Assembly (NCBI RefSeq): GCF_013280595.1
Contig: NZ_JAAATY010000004.1
Coordinates: forward strand, 225,820 to 289,819
Source of the DNA: Kibdelosporangium persicum
GTDB taxonomy: Bacteria; Actinomycetota; Actinomycetes; Mycobacteriales; Pseudonocardiaceae
DNA: 64,000 nt
Direction of reading: 5' to 3'
Shown: positions 1 through 9,102 of the stretch, piece after piece
Numbering within the stretch: position 1 is the stretch's first letter
Layout of the letters: every line of letters starts with the position of its first letter
Program-made: the position numbers and the translations under genes
The notes under the pieces: model-generated
Databases searched by the model: none
What the model was told of the DNA's origin: nothing
Seen by the model: only the letters and a program-made list of their open reading frames with translations

Positions 1-159
1 GTGCGGGCGGCCAAGGACGCGGGGTACGGGCGGATCTCGTTGGTGGCGATCGGGGGACGCGAGAAGTTCTGGTCGGCCAACGGTTTCCGGCCTCACCCGC
101 AGATCACCGTGCCGAGCTGTTACGGCCCGGGCGCGCTGTACATGTCCACGGCGATATAG
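1..159 (+). CDS. GNAT-type N-acetyltransferase, C-terminal part (cut by window edge)
   Basis: Only the last 52 codons are present; frame 1 is open from base 1 to a TAG at 157-159. The peptide has the look of the last strand and helix of a GNAT domain: a helix followed by a beta strand (ISLVAI), then a KFW segment and NGFRP, the usual end region where acetyl-CoA N-acetyltransferases carry 'xxFYxxxGF'. The product would acetylate a small molecule or protein amine, but the substrate cannot be told. It ends 12 nt before the next start codon, so it is probably co-transcribed with the MFS transporter. The family call rests on a short fragment. Confidence 0.6.
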   Translation: MRAAKDAGYGRISLVAIGGREKFWSANGFRPHPQITVPSCYGPGALYMSTAI

Positions 160-171
160 GAAGTGGTTCCC

Positions 172-1338
172 ATGACACGGCAGTCCCTGCGGGCCGAGAT
201 CGCGGTGGCCGCGTTCTTCCTCTGCCTCGGTTTCCAGTACGCCACCTGGACGTCGAGGTTGCCTGCCATCAAAGACACCTTGGGGCTGACCACCGGCCAA
301 ACCGGACTGCTGATCCTGGCGTCCGGAGCGGGCGCGGCGGTGTCGTTCCCGCTCGTGACGGTGTTGATGCGCAAGCTCGGTTCCCGGAGCCTGGCAGGCG
401 TTTCGGCGATCACCGTGGCGTTGTGCCTGATTCCGATCGCCCAAACGCCGCCGTACCCGGTGATGCTGGCGATCCTGTTCGTCAACGGGATTGGCTGCGC
501 CTGTCTTGACGTCGCGATGAACGCACAGGGCGCGCTGCTCGAAGAGACCTACGAGCGGACCGTCATGTCCCGGTTGCACGCCGTTTTCAGCGGTGGCGGA
601 CTGATCGGCGCGCTGGCGGCGGCCGGAGTCAGCAGTGTGACCCCGAACCTGACGGTCAACTTCGGGATCGCGGCCGCCTTCATCGTAGTGCTTGTCGCGT
701 ACGCGTGGCCGCGGCTGTCGCCCGGTGATCTCGCGGGCCAGACGCGATCGTCCGAAAAGGTCAGACGCGGATTCACCCTGCCGACCCGCCTGGCTTTGCT
801 GCTGGGCTTGGCAATGGCTTTCGCCACCGTTGTCGAAGGCGCGATGACCGACTGGTCTGCGGTGTATCTCAAGGATGTCGCCGGGGCGTCCGCCGAACTC
901 GCGCCGATGGGCGTCGCGGTGTTCTCCGGCACGATGCTCGTGGCCCGGTTGTTCGCGGATCGCTGGCGGAGCCGTTGGGGGGACCGGCAGGTCGTCATGG
1001 TCGGGTGCACATTGGCTGCCATCGGGTTGTCGATCGGCCTTGTGTTCGGTGGCATCGTGCCGATGTTGGCCGGTATCGCGTGCGTGGGCCTCGGTGTGGC
1101 CGCGGCTGGTCCGTGCGTGTATGTCGCGGCGGCCAAGCAAGGTCCGGACGCCCTGACGTTGGTGGCCGCGACGGGCATCACCGGAATGCTGGCCGGGCCG
1201 CCGGTCATCGGCTACCTGGCCGAATTCAGCAGCCTCACGTGGGGCATGACGGCGGTCGCCGTCGCGGCGTTGCTCGTGGTGTTCTGTGCCACGCGGATTC
1301 CGTGGCCGGTGGCGGAGAAGCAGGATGCCCGAAGCTAG
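172..1338 (+). CDS. MFS transporter, YbjJ/fucose-permease-like
   Basis: A 388-residue polytopic membrane protein with about 12 hydrophobic helices. The first helix runs into TSRLPAIKD, then a glycine-rich second helix, a pattern typical of the YbjJ-like branch of the major facilitator superfamily. The conserved DVAMNAQG segment after helix 4 and MSRLHAVFSGGGL fit the same branch. A substrate cannot be read from sequence; this branch includes sugar permeases and putative drug exporters. I chose the ATG at 172 because AGGAAG at 158-163 lies 8 nt upstream; a GTG at 163 would overlap that site. It follows the acetyltransferase with only a 12-nt gap. Confidence 0.85.
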   Translation: MTRQSLRAEIAVAAFFLCLGFQYATWTSRLPAIKDTLGLTTGQTGLLILASGAGAAVSFPLVTVLMRKLGSRSLAGVSAITVALCLIPIAQTPPYPVMLAILFVNGIGCACLDVAMNAQGALLEETYERTVMSRLHAVFSGGGLIGALAAAGVSSVTPNLTVNFGIAAAFIVVLVAYAWPRLSPGDLAGQTRSSEKVRRGFTLPTRLALLLGLAMAFATVVEGAMTDWSAVYLKDVAGASAELAPMGVAVFSGTMLVARLFADRWRSRWGDRQVVMVGCTLAAIGLSIGLVFGGIVPMLAGIACVGLGVAAAGPCVYVAAAKQGPDALTLVAATGITGMLAGPPVIGYLAEFSSLTWGMTAVAVAALLVVFCATRIPWPVAEKQDARS

Positions 1339-1427
1339 AAACGGCCGATCAGTCGAACTCCCTTCTGTACAACGTTCTCAGGCAAACGTCAACCTGTGGC
1401 CGAAGTGCGCCAGGTCCCGGTGTGGTG

Positions 1428-1452
1428 CAACTGTTCAATCAGACAGTTGAAC
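1428..1452. promoter_or_regulatory. Overlapping inverted repeats upstream of the LuxR gene
   Basis: CAACTGT (1428-1434) is the exact inverse of ACAGTTG (1443-1449), and GTTCAA (1433-1438) is the exact inverse of TTGAAC (1447-1452). The two nested palindromes lie about 120 nt before the chosen start of the LuxR regulator, in an intergenic stretch that otherwise holds nothing recognisable. A regulator operator, possibly autoregulatory, is a reasonable reading, but there is no direct evidence. Confidence 0.3.
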
Positions 1453-1573
1453 CCCGGCGGCCGTGCGTCCCGGAAAGTTGCGTGGCCGTAGGCGGCTCGG
1501 GATGATCACCGCGGCTCTGGGCGAGCCGGCGCGTCCCGAGAAGTCCGACACGACAGGTTTGGGGAGTTCGGCT

Positions 1574-2272
1574 GTGACGTTTCCTGGTGCGAAAACGGAG
1601 ATCCTGGTGTGCAGCCCGCATCCGGTGATCAGGGAGGGGCTCGTCTCGATCATCGACCGCGATCCCGTGCTGACCGTGGCGGGTGATGCCGGGACCGGTG
1701 ACGCACTGGTGGAACTCGCCAGGACGCTGCGGCCCTCGATCGTGGTGACGGCCCACGTACCGCCGGCGCTGGACGCGATGCGGATCAGCGCGGCGCTCGG
1801 CCGGGGCACCGATCCCCGGGGCCGTCCACGGGTGGTCGCGCTGGTCGGCGACCTGGACCACCGGGAACTGCTGGAGATGATCCAGGCGGGAGTGCGCGGG
1901 ATCGTGCTGGAGGACATGATCTCCAGCGAGCTGACGTCGGCGTTGCGCACTGTCGCGTCAGGACTGATGGTGCTCGGTGTGCCCGCGATCGACAGCACGT
2001 TCCAGCAGATCCTGATTCACATGCCCAGTGACGTCCGGGGCCTCGCCGAGGAGTTCCGGATGCTGACCAAACGGGAGCTCGAAGTGCTCGCGCACGTGGC
2101 CAGGGGCAAGTCCAACCGCCGGATCGCCGCCGATCTCTGTGTGAGCGAGGCGACCGTGAAGTCGCACCTGTACCACATGTGCCGCAAGCTGAACGTCACA
2201 GACCGGGCCCAGATGGTCGTGATGGCGTACGAGTTCGGCCTGGTCAGCCCGGCGAAAGCGGCCGCGTGCTGA
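1574..2272 (+). CDS. LuxR/NarL-family regulator with degenerate receiver domain
   Basis: 232 residues. The C-terminal part (about 155-220) is a LuxR helix-turn-helix: LTKRELEVL, then GKSNRRIAADL, SEATVKSHL and a recognition helix ending KLNVTDR. The N-terminal part (about 8-125) aligns with a NarL receiver, but the acidic pair at the start is replaced (ILVCSPHPV) and the phospho-acceptor Asp aligns with Ala60 (IVVTAHVPP). It therefore probably does not accept phosphate in the usual way. The GTG start at 1574 is chosen because GGGGAG at 1561-1566 is 7 nt upstream; longer in-frame starts (1463, 1502) lack a ribosome site. No histidine kinase is adjacent. Confidence 0.85.
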   Translation: MTFPGAKTEILVCSPHPVIREGLVSIIDRDPVLTVAGDAGTGDALVELARTLRPSIVVTAHVPPALDAMRISAALGRGTDPRGRPRVVALVGDLDHRELLEMIQAGVRGIVLEDMISSELTSALRTVASGLMVLGVPAIDSTFQQILIHMPSDVRGLAEEFRMLTKRELEVLAHVARGKSNRRIAADLCVSEATVKSHLYHMCRKLNVTDRAQMVVMAYEFGLVSPAKAAAC

Positions 2273-2287
2273 CCGCCCGGCGGGACA

Positions 2288-2740
2288 TCAGGCCATCAGT
2301 CCGGCCGCGACGGTCGCGCCGAGTTCCCAGCACGCTTCCAGGTCTTGTTTGGACGGTGCGCCCAGGACGTTGACCGCGTTGGTGGCCTTGGTCCAGCCGA
2401 GCCCGGCGGTGATGGATTCGACCGCGCGGATCGCACCTTCGGTGCCTTCGTTGCCGTGCACGTAGAGACCGTACGGGCGGCCTCGGGTGGAATCGAGGCA
2501 CGGGTAGTAGATCAGGTCGAAGAACACCTTGAGTGCGCCCGACATGTACCCGATGTTGGCTGGCGTGCCCAGGATGTACGCGTCCGCTTCCAGTGCGTCC
2601 GGGACCGAGGCGGCGAGCGCGGCGCGGCGCTCCACCGTCACGCCTTCGATCTCCGGCGCGGTCGCGCCGGAGACGACGGCTTCGAACATCGCCTGCATGC
2701 CTGGTGACGGCGTGTGGTGCACGATCAGCAGGCGAGGCAT
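2288..2740 (-). CDS. Flavodoxin / NAD(P)H-dependent FMN oxidoreductase family protein
   Basis: A 150-residue single-domain protein. It opens with a hydrophobic beta strand and a flavin-phosphate loop (LLIVHHTPSPGMQAM), then has ILGTPANIGYMSGALKVFFD, close to the 'G(S/T)PxYxGxxxxxLKxFxD' motif of flavodoxin-like reductases. It would bind FMN and transfer electrons; the partner is unknown. It is the last gene of a minus-strand operon, starting one base after the stop of the phosphosugar mutase gene. It ends 15 nt from the stop of the convergent LuxR gene. Confidence 0.8.
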   Translation of the reverse strand: MPRLLIVHHTPSPGMQAMFEAVVSGATAPEIEGVTVERRAALAASVPDALEADAYILGTPANIGYMSGALKVFFDLIYYPCLDSTRGRPYGLYVHGNEGTEGAIRAVESITAGLGWTKATNAVNVLGAPSKQDLEACWELGATVAAGLMA

Positions 2741-2741
2741 C

Positions 2742-4373
2742 TCAGGCTCCCAACAGTTCCGTGATCACCGTACGCAGCTCGGTCAACCGTGCTCGGGCCG
2801 TTTCGCGTGCACTGTCCAAGCCGGACGACACCGGCTCGACAACCTCCAAGTACGCCTTGAGTTTCGGCTCGGTCCCGGACGGCCGGACGACCACTCGCAG
2901 ACCTTCGCCGGTGAACCTCAGGACGTCTGCCTGTGGCAGCAGGTCTTCCGAGGTGACGGTCACTCCGGCGAGCGTCGTGGGCGGAGCCGACCTCAGCTGG
3001 GCCATCAGCCTGCCGATCAGCGGCAGTTCGGTGACCCGCAACGAAACCTGATCGGTCAGGTGCACGCCGTGCGTCACGGCCAGCTCGTCGAGCACGTCCA
3101 GCAACGTGCGGCCGGAGGCCTTGAGTGTCGCCGCCAGATCGCACGCCACGACGGCGGCGGAGATGCCGTCCTTGTCGCGAACGTACGACGGATCGACGCT
3201 GTTGCCCAGCGCTTCCTCGTACGCGAAGACAAGGCCGTCGCCCGCGCGGACCAGCCACTTGAAGCCTGTCAGCGTCTCGGCATAGCGGGCGCCGTAGGCC
3301 GCGGCGATCGAGCCGAGCAGCGATGACGACACGATCGTCGTGGCGACCAGAGCGTCCGGTGTGCCCAAAGTGGACAGGATGTGGTTGCCCAGCAGGACGC
3401 CGGTTTCGTCGCCGCGCAGCATCCGCCACGTGCCGTTGTCGTTCACGCCGAGTGCGCACCGGTCGGCGTCCGGGTCGAGGGCGATCGCCAGATCGGCCGA
3501 CGACTGCTCGGCCGCGGCGAGCAACAGGTCGGCGGCGCCGGGCTCCTCGGGGTTGGGGAACGTCACCGTCGGGAACGCCGGATCCGGGTCGGCCTGCGCG
3601 GAGACCAGTGACACGTCGGTGAAACCGGCTCGCTGCAAGGCTTCCAGTGCCGGTTGGCCGCCGACGCCGTGCATGGGGGTCAGCACGACCTTCACGTCAC
3701 GCGAGGTGCCACGCGGCAAGGTCGCCACCCGGGCGTAGTAGGCGTCGACGACGTCCTGCCGGGTCGAGGTGGGAATCTCGGTGCGGGGGATGGACACCGC
3801 GGCGGGGGCGTCGCGGATCGCGGCCTCGATCAGCCGGTCGTCCGGTGGCACGATCTGTGTGCCGTCCGCGTCGTAGAGCTTGTACCCGTTGTCCGCGGGC
3901 GGGTTGTGCGAAGCCGTGATCTGGATTCCCGCGACAGCGCCGAGATGACGTACGGCGAACGCTGTGATCGGCGTCGGCAGCGGCCCGTCGAGCTGGCACA
4001 CCTGGAATCCGGCGGCGGTCAGGACCGCCACCACGTCACGGAAGAACTCCGCCGATCCGGTGCGGGCGTCCCGCCCGACCACGACGAGCCCACCTCCGTG
4101 TCCCTTGTGGACGAGCCAGGACGCGACGCCGTACGTCGTCCGGACGACCACGGACCGGTTCATTCCGTTGACGCCCGCCCGGACCGGGCCACGCAGGCCC
4201 GCGGTGCCGAACGTCAGCGGACCGGACATCCGGTCCGCCAGCTCGGTCAACGCGTCCGGCGACCCGCCCATGGCCTGGGCAAGCACCTGTTGCAGCTCGG
4301 TGCGGGCCGCCGGATCGACGTCGTCGGCGATCCACCGGAACGTCCGGTCGCGCAGCTCCGACGTGAGCCTCAC
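2742..4373 (-). CDS. Phospho-sugar mutase (phosphoglucomutase/phosphomannomutase, PmmB-like)
   Basis: 543 residues, normal for the alpha-D-phosphohexomutase family, which moves phosphate between C1 and C6 (or C1 and C5) of a sugar. The phosphoserine loop TASHNP is at 153-158 (Ser155). DPDADR supplies the Mg2+ site, and the C-terminal [10 protein letters not shown] is the phosphate-binding loop. The start overlaps the end of the nucleoside phosphorylase gene by 4 nt. The same pair (deoD-pmmB) is adjacent in mycobacteria. Beside a nucleoside phosphorylase, it may interconvert ribose or deoxyribose 1- and 5-phosphates as well as hexose phosphates; the choice of sugar cannot be seen. Confidence 0.93.
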   Translation of the reverse strand: MRLTSELRDRTFRWIADDVDPAARTELQQVLAQAMGGSPDALTELADRMSGPLTFGTAGLRGPVRAGVNGMNRSVVVRTTYGVASWLVHKGHGGGLVVVGRDARTGSAEFFRDVVAVLTAAGFQVCQLDGPLPTPITAFAVRHLGAVAGIQITASHNPPADNGYKLYDADGTQIVPPDDRLIEAAIRDAPAAVSIPRTEIPTSTRQDVVDAYYARVATLPRGTSRDVKVVLTPMHGVGGQPALEALQRAGFTDVSLVSAQADPDPAFPTVTFPNPEEPGAADLLLAAAEQSSADLAIALDPDADRCALGVNDNGTWRMLRGDETGVLLGNHILSTLGTPDALVATTIVSSSLLGSIAAAYGARYAETLTGFKWLVRAGDGLVFAYEEALGNSVDPSYVRDKDGISAAVVACDLAATLKASGRTLLDVLDELAVTHGVHLTDQVSLRVTELPLIGRLMAQLRSAPPTTLAGVTVTSEDLLPQADVLRFTGEGLRVVVRPSGTEPKLKAYLEVVEPVSSGLDSARETARARLTELRTVITELLGA

Positions 4374-5176
4374 GCGCGAACCACCAGCTCACGCAACAGC
4401 TTGCCCATCTGCGTCGCCGCCTTGCGGCCGGCTTCGAGCACTTCGAGGTGGTTCAGCGGCTCACCGGTCAGCCCGGCGGCGAGGTTGGTCACCATCGACA
4501 GGCCGAACACCTCCATCCCGGCCGCGCGGGCGGCGATCGCCTCCAGCACGGTCGACATGCCGACCAGGTCCGCGCCCATCGTGCGCAGCATCCGGATCTC
4601 CGCCGGGGTCTCGAAGTGCGGCCCCGGCAGGCCCGCGTACACGCCTTCCTGCAGCGATTCGTCGATGCCACGGGCCACGTCCCGCAACCGCGACGAGTAC
4701 AGGTCGGTCAGGTCCACGAACTCGGCGCCGACCAGCGGTGACGTGGCGGTCAGGTTGATGTGGTCGCTGATCAGCACCGGCTGTCCGACCCAGTACCCCT
4801 CCCGGATGCCGCCCGCCGCGTTGGTCAGCACGACCGTCTGGCAGCCCGCGGCGGCCGCGGTCCGCACGCCGTGCACGACCTGGCTGACCGGGTGCCCTTC
4901 GTACCGGTGTGTCCGGCCGAGCATGAGCAGCACGCGCTTGTCGCCGACCTCGACCGACCGGATGGTGGCGCCGTGCCCGGACACCACCGGTGCCAGGAAG
5001 CCGGGCAGTTCGGCGACCGGCACCTCGACCCCGCCGGAGCCGATCTCGTCGGCCGCGGGCCGCCAGCCCGAGCCGAGCACGACCGCCAGGTCGTGCGTGG
5101 CCGAGCCGGTCCGCTCGGCCAACGCCGTTGCCGCCGATTTCGCGAGGATCTGTGGGTCTTGTCGAGTACCGGTCAC
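4370..5176 (-). CDS. punA: Purine-nucleoside phosphorylase, trimeric type
   Basis: 268 residues, the size of trimeric (class I) purine nucleoside phosphorylase, which splits purine nucleosides with phosphate into free base and (deoxy)ribose 1-phosphate. The phosphate-binding VVLGSGW sits near residue 34, the family signature TNAAGGI in the middle, then a [10 protein letters not shown] segment and a base-binding VTNLAAGL near the end. The GTG start overlaps the stop of the gene before it by 4 nt (GTGA), and its end overlaps the mutase by 4 nt, so translation is probably coupled. It feeds purine salvage, with the mutase using the sugar phosphate. Confidence 0.93.
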   Translation of the reverse strand: MTGTRQDPQILAKSAATALAERTGSATHDLAVVLGSGWRPAADEIGSGGVEVPVAELPGFLAPVVSGHGATIRSVEVGDKRVLLMLGRTHRYEGHPVSQVVHGVRTAAAAGCQTVVLTNAAGGIREGYWVGQPVLISDHINLTATSPLVGAEFVDLTDLYSSRLRDVARGIDESLQEGVYAGLPGPHFETPAEIRMLRTMGADLVGMSTVLEAIAARAAGMEVFGLSMVTNLAAGLTGEPLNHLEVLEAGRKAATQMGKLLRELVVRA

Positions 5177-5625
5177 GGCCGCGAGCCTACGTCAACCGGC
5201 ACACCCCGCTCTCCTTTGTCGACGGTCACCGTCCGCACCGCGAGGAACAGCAGGAACCCGATGGGCGCGAGGAGGATCGTGACGAGCAGTATCGGCGCCA
5301 TCACCAGCGGGTGGACCCGCGAACGCGACTCCAGGTACATCCATCGCCCGACGAAGAGGTCGAAGGCGATGATGTGCGCCCATACCAGCGTCGCGGCGCC
5401 GCCTTCGGCCATCGCCTCCTGGAGGCCGGGCAACGTCGGCCCGGTCACCAGCGGCAGCACCTCGGCCAGCCGGGGAATCGCGATGACCAGGTAGAGCACG
5501 GCGATCGGGGCGATGATCAGCGGCGAGCCGATCACCCGCCTGGTCACCGACCACCCCGGCGCGAGGATCATCAGCGCCCAGAACGGCGCTGCCAGGGAGA
5601 AGCTCAGCTGGAACAGGAAGTCCAT
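5173..5625 (-). CDS. ABA4-like (DUF4281) integral membrane protein
   Basis: 150 residues with four hydrophobic segments: near the N terminus, then [16 protein letters not shown], a third near [11 protein letters not shown] and a last C-terminal one. The polar core [18 protein letters not shown] is characteristic of ABA4-like proteins, a family named after plant neoxanthin synthase; bacterial members have no settled role. The start at 5625 shares its first base with the stop of the preceding gene (TGATG), which decides it over longer reading. It belongs to the minus-strand operon beginning near 6548. Confidence 0.75.
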   Translation of the reverse strand: MDFLFQLSFSLAAPFWALMILAPGWSVTRRVIGSPLIIAPIAVLYLVIAIPRLAEVLPLVTGPTLPGLQEAMAEGGAATLVWAHIIAFDLFVGRWMYLESRSRVHPLVMAPILLVTILLAPIGFLLFLAVRTVTVDKGERGVPVDVGSRP

Positions 5626-6548
5626 CAGACCGACACCTTCTCCTTCGTCCGCAGAGCCGTGGCCCACGCGCCCGCGCAGCCGATCGTCAGCGCCGCCAAC
5701 ACGCCGAGCGTCATACCGTCCGGGGCGATCAGCGACTGACCGCGCAACGCCTGCCACAGCACCAGAGCCAGCAGGCCCGTGTAGAAGATCCCGCCGATGA
5801 GGACCAGCCGTGTGCGGACGATCTCCTCGTACCGCCGCCGCAGCACCAGCGCGAGCAGCGGAAGCGCTTGCATGGCATGGATTCCGACGAAGTGCGCGAT
5901 GCGCAGGTCGCCGCCGACCGTGCTCCAGCCGGTGATCGGCATGCCCGGGCCGCCGTCGGCGACACCGACCGAATGACCGCCGATCAGCGCGGGCTCGACG
6001 TCATTGCGCAGCAGTTCCAGCTGCTCAGGCGTGGGCTGCGGCATCAGGAACGCCACGGCCATGCCGACGAGCGCGAGCACGAGGCCGATCCGGATCGCCC
6101 ACAGCATCGGCGCGTCGAGCACGCGCTGGCGCATCAGCAGTACCGCGACCACGACGTTCGACGTCCACAGCACCACGATCGCGATGCCCATCACCGCGAA
6201 GGCGAGCCCGTCGAAGCCCGGTGAGTTGTTGAAGTGGCTCGGCACACCGCGGACGGTCTGCAGAACCAGCACGACCATCTCGACCACCATGGTCACCGTG
6301 GTGATCAGGGCCATCCACTGTGCGACGCGCTTCCCCTTGTGCAGCAGGGACGTCATCCACGCGAGGGTGGCGGCGTAGACCGCGATCGACACGCCGAACT
6401 TGAACGGCTTGAGCCAGATCGGGTCGCCGATCAGGACGCGGTCGTCGAACAGCAGCCCGCCGGTCGCGATGACCGTCTGCGCCACGGCCAGACCGGCGAG
6501 CACGAGTAATGGCCTGTTCCACGTCCGGATTTCTGTTCTCAACGCCAT
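5625..6548 (-). CDS. Integral membrane protein of unknown function
   Basis: 307 residues with about seven or eight hydrophobic helices and short loops; two conserved-looking polar patches are DPIWLKPFKFG near residue 42 and HFNNSPGFDGLAF after the third helix. I do not recognise a named family. It is the first gene of a five-gene operon (this gene, ABA4-like, nucleoside phosphorylase, mutase, flavodoxin-like) and faces the MerR gene across about 100 bp. It overlaps the ABA4-like gene by one base, so the two membrane proteins probably act together. The MerR regulator next door is the likely controller. Confidence 0.7.
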   Translation of the reverse strand: MALRTEIRTWNRPLLVLAGLAVAQTVIATGGLLFDDRVLIGDPIWLKPFKFGVSIAVYAATLAWMTSLLHKGKRVAQWMALITTVTMVVEMVVLVLQTVRGVPSHFNNSPGFDGLAFAVMGIAIVVLWTSNVVVAVLLMRQRVLDAPMLWAIRIGLVLALVGMAVAFLMPQPTPEQLELLRNDVEPALIGGHSVGVADGGPGMPITGWSTVGGDLRIAHFVGIHAMQALPLLALVLRRRYEEIVRTRLVLIGGIFYTGLLALVLWQALRGQSLIAPDGMTLGVLAALTIGCAGAWATALRTKEKVSV

Positions 6549-6574
6549 CGTGGGTCCCCTCTGAACGACTGGTA

Positions 6575-6611
6575 GATAGTGAAGCTATCCGCTATCGATA
6601 AGTACACTATC
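6575..6611. promoter_or_regulatory. Candidate MerR operator between divergent operons
   Basis: The shared promoter region between the membrane-protein operon and merR is much richer in A and T than its surroundings. It holds GATAGTG (6575-6581) and its exact inverse CACTATC (6605-6611), 23 nt apart, with two further TATC words between them (GCTATCC, GCTATCG). This looks like a regulator-binding palindrome overlapping the promoter(s). MerR-family regulators usually bind such sites between -35 and -10. Spacing to the start codons is compatible with control of both directions. Confidence 0.45.
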
Positions 6612-6651
6612 CATCCTGAGATGTTCTAAGCAAGTGTCGGGAGGCCGCGGG

Positions 6652-7332
6652 ATGCGGATGGCTGAGCTGAGCAGGCGGACCGGGGTGCCGGTGCCGACGA
6701 TCAAGTACTACCTGCGCGAAGGCCTGCTGCTGCCCGGCGAGCGGACCAGCCCCAACCAGGCCATCTACGACGAGTCACACGTGCGCAGGCTACGGATGAT
6801 CCGCGCGCTGGCCGAGGTCGGCGGCCTGTCGATCGCCAAGGTCAGAGACGTGCTCGACGCGGTCGACTCACCCGACGAGCCGTTCGAGGTGCTGGGCGCG
6901 GTGCAGCGGAGCATCGAGCCGCCGGTCGGCGCGACGGACGGCGAACACTGGGCACAGGCACGGGAACGGGTGGCGAAACTGCTGCTGGAACGGGGATGGC
7001 GGGCCAAGATCGGCAGCCCGCCCGCGCAGACGCTGATCGCGGCGCTGGCCTCGCTCTACGACGTCGGCCGCGAGGATCTGACGGATCTGCTTGAGCGTTA
7101 CGCCCCGATGGCCGAGAAGATCGCCGAAACAGACGTCGAGCGGGTCACCCGGGGCCAGGGCATCGAGGACACGATCGAAGGCGTCGTGATCGGCACCGTC
7201 ATCGGCGAAACCATGTTCGGCGCGCTGCGCCGCCTCGCCCACCAGCACGTCACGGCGATGACCTTGGGCGTGGTCGAGGAGTACGACTTTGGCCCAGGCA
7301 CAGCCGGAGGCTCAGGGAGTCACCTTGAATGA
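6652..7332 (+). CDS. MerR-family transcriptional regulator
   Basis: 226 residues. The winged HTH of the MerR family fills residues 3-70: MAELSRRTGVPVPTIKYYL, LLLPGERTSPNQAIYDE, then HVRRLRMIRALAEVGGLSI. The C-terminal part is an alpha-helical effector region with no cysteine cluster, so a metal sensor is unlikely. The ATG at 6652 has GGGAGG at 6639-6644 seven nt upstream; a GTG at 6634 is not preceded by a good site. It is divergent from the membrane-protein operon and is its likely regulator. The 3' end overlaps the convergent kinase gene by 21 nt. Confidence 0.9.
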   Translation: MRMAELSRRTGVPVPTIKYYLREGLLLPGERTSPNQAIYDESHVRRLRMIRALAEVGGLSIAKVRDVLDAVDSPDEPFEVLGAVQRSIEPPVGATDGEHWAQARERVAKLLLERGWRAKIGSPPAQTLIAALASLYDVGREDLTDLLERYAPMAEKIAETDVERVTRGQGIEDTIEGVVIGTVIGETMFGALRRLAHQHVTAMTLGVVEEYDFGPGTAGGSGSHLE

Positions 7333-9021
7333 CGGCGCGATCCGGTCGAACAGCGCGCCCTTCCCGGTGTCCTCCTCGACCGTCGGCACGGTCACGCTGA
7401 CCACCCACAGGTCGACGGTCAGCGGAATGATGTTGCTGTAGGTCGTCCGCCGCAGCGACCCGGCGTCGACGGTGTTGTACTTCCAGTACTGGCCGGGCTC
7501 GGGCCCGGTGCCGAACGGCTGCGCCAACGGGTCGCCGCTGACGAACGCGTCCTTCGGCCACGTCGCCTGCACAGCGTCCTTGTACTGGCTGACCTTGTGC
7601 CTGTCGAAGAAACCCGGGAACCGCTCGACGGTCAGCGCGTACCGGCCGTCCGGCGACAGGTAGTGCACCCGCGTGCTCGCGGGCAGGTTCTTCGGCTGCC
7701 GTTCCTCGACGAACGTCTCCCAGCCGGGCGGCACGTTGATGGTGAACACGCCGCCCTTGGCGCCCTTCAACGTGGCCGCGTCGCCGACGCGGGGCACCAG
7801 GTCGCCGGCCTGGATGGACGGCGGCGGCTGCACGACGGGCTGCTCGATCAGCGTGGGTTCGGCCGGCAGCAACGGTTTTCCACCCGCGTACCGGGCCGCG
7901 GCGAATCCGCCACCCGCCGCCGCGAAGAACACCAGCGCCGCGGCCGCGTAGACCAGCGTGCGCGGCACGCCACGCCGGACTGGCACCGGCTCCACGGGGG
8001 AGGGTGACGGCGTGAACGGCAACGGGCCCGGGTCGGCGGCCAGCGAGGGACCCTCCGGCTCGGCGGCAGGCTGGGGTTGCGGGTCGGGGTCGGGTTCCAC
8101 GGAACGCGCTGGCTGCGCCGGGATGAAGCGCTCCGCGCCGGTGATCTCCTCCGCGGTGAACGGCGACGTGCCGGGCTCCGGCAGCAGGCCGTACATCCGC
8201 CTGCGCACCTCGGCCAGCGTCATCCGGCCGGCGGGCTCCTTGACCATCAGGCCACTGACGATCCCGGCCATCGGGCTGTCCGACGCCGGGCGCGGCACCT
8301 CGCCGTTGACCACTTCGAGCAGCGTGGCGATGATGTCGCCGTCCGGGTTGTACGGCGCGTGCCCCTCGATGGTCGCGAACAGCGTCGCGCCGAGACTCCA
8401 CAGGTCGGCGTTGTGCGTCACCTCGCCGCCGGACGCCACCTCGGGCGCGATGTAGGCAGGCGAGCCGAGCGTGATCCCGGTCTTGGTCAGCGTGTTCTCG
8501 GAGATGTTGCGGGCGATGCCGAAGTCGGCCAGTTTGATCCGGCCGTCCGTGGCGATCAGCACGTTCGCCGGCTTGACGTCACGGTGGGTGATCCCAGCCT
8601 GGTGGGCGGCCTGTAGCGCGGCCGCGACCGCGTCGGCCACCGCGGCGGCCTGGGTCGTGTCCAACGGCCCTTTCGATCGCAGCAGGTGCGCGAGGCTACT
8701 GCCGGGCACGTGCTCCATCACGACGTACGGGTCGCCGTTCTCTTGGGCGATGTCGTGCAGCGTGACGACGTTCGGATGCGACAGCACGCCGATCGCGCGC
8801 GCCTCACGTAACGTCCGCTCGCGCACCTCATCGGCCTGGCTCTGCGGCATGCCGGGAGGCAGCCGGATCTCCTTGACCGCCACCGTGCGGTGCAGGAACT
8901 CGTCGTAGGCGCGCCACACCGTGCCCATCGAGCCGTGTCCGATCACACTCACAAGGCGATAGCGGCCGGCGATCACGCGCTCGGCCTGCTCCGCCTTGGT
9001 CTCGGACACCACGTCCCCCAT
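7312..9021 (-). CDS. Transmembrane Ser/Thr protein kinase (PknB/PASTA-type fold without PASTA repeats)
   Basis: 569 residues from the ATG at 9021 (AGGGGTG upstream; a GTG at 9042 is the alternative). The kinase domain spans about 20-280: glycine loop GHGSMG 28-33, catalytic Lys50 in VAVKE, HRDVKPAN 146-153, DFG 166-168 and the APE segment near 193. A proline-rich linker follows, one membrane helix at about 355-377, and an extracellular domain of about 190 residues with no PASTA repeats. This is a receptor-type kinase sensing an unknown extracellular signal. It is divergent from mutA and converges on merR. All catalytic residues appear intact. Confidence 0.92.
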   Translation of the reverse strand: MGDVVSETKAEQAERVIAGRYRLVSVIGHGSMGTVWRAYDEFLHRTVAVKEIRLPPGMPQSQADEVRERTLREARAIGVLSHPNVVTLHDIAQENGDPYVVMEHVPGSSLAHLLRSKGPLDTTQAAAVADAVAAALQAAHQAGITHRDVKPANVLIATDGRIKLADFGIARNISENTLTKTGITLGSPAYIAPEVASGGEVTHNADLWSLGATLFATIEGHAPYNPDGDIIATLLEVVNGEVPRPASDSPMAGIVSGLMVKEPAGRMTLAEVRRRMYGLLPEPGTSPFTAEEITGAERFIPAQPARSVEPDPDPQPQPAAEPEGPSLAADPGPLPFTPSPSPVEPVPVRRGVPRTLVYAAAALVFFAAAGGGFAAARYAGGKPLLPAEPTLIEQPVVQPPPSIQAGDLVPRVGDAATLKGAKGGVFTINVPPGWETFVEERQPKNLPASTRVHYLSPDGRYALTVERFPGFFDRHKVSQYKDAVQATWPKDAFVSGDPLAQPFGTGPEPGQYWKYNTVDAGSLRRTTYSNIIPLTVDLWVVSVTVPTVEEDTGKGALFDRIAPSFKVTP

Positions 9022-9102
9022 TGTGCCGACACCCCTATCCACACCCCTGAGATGGTCCGTGTCACAGTCTGCCGCCGGACCGCTTCACTAGCATCGCAAG
9101 GT

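Noticed and set aside
1463-1573. Longer LuxR start at 1463 or 1502
   Set aside because: No ribosome site, and the extra residues do not belong to the receiver domain; GTG 1574 has GGGGAG at good spacing.
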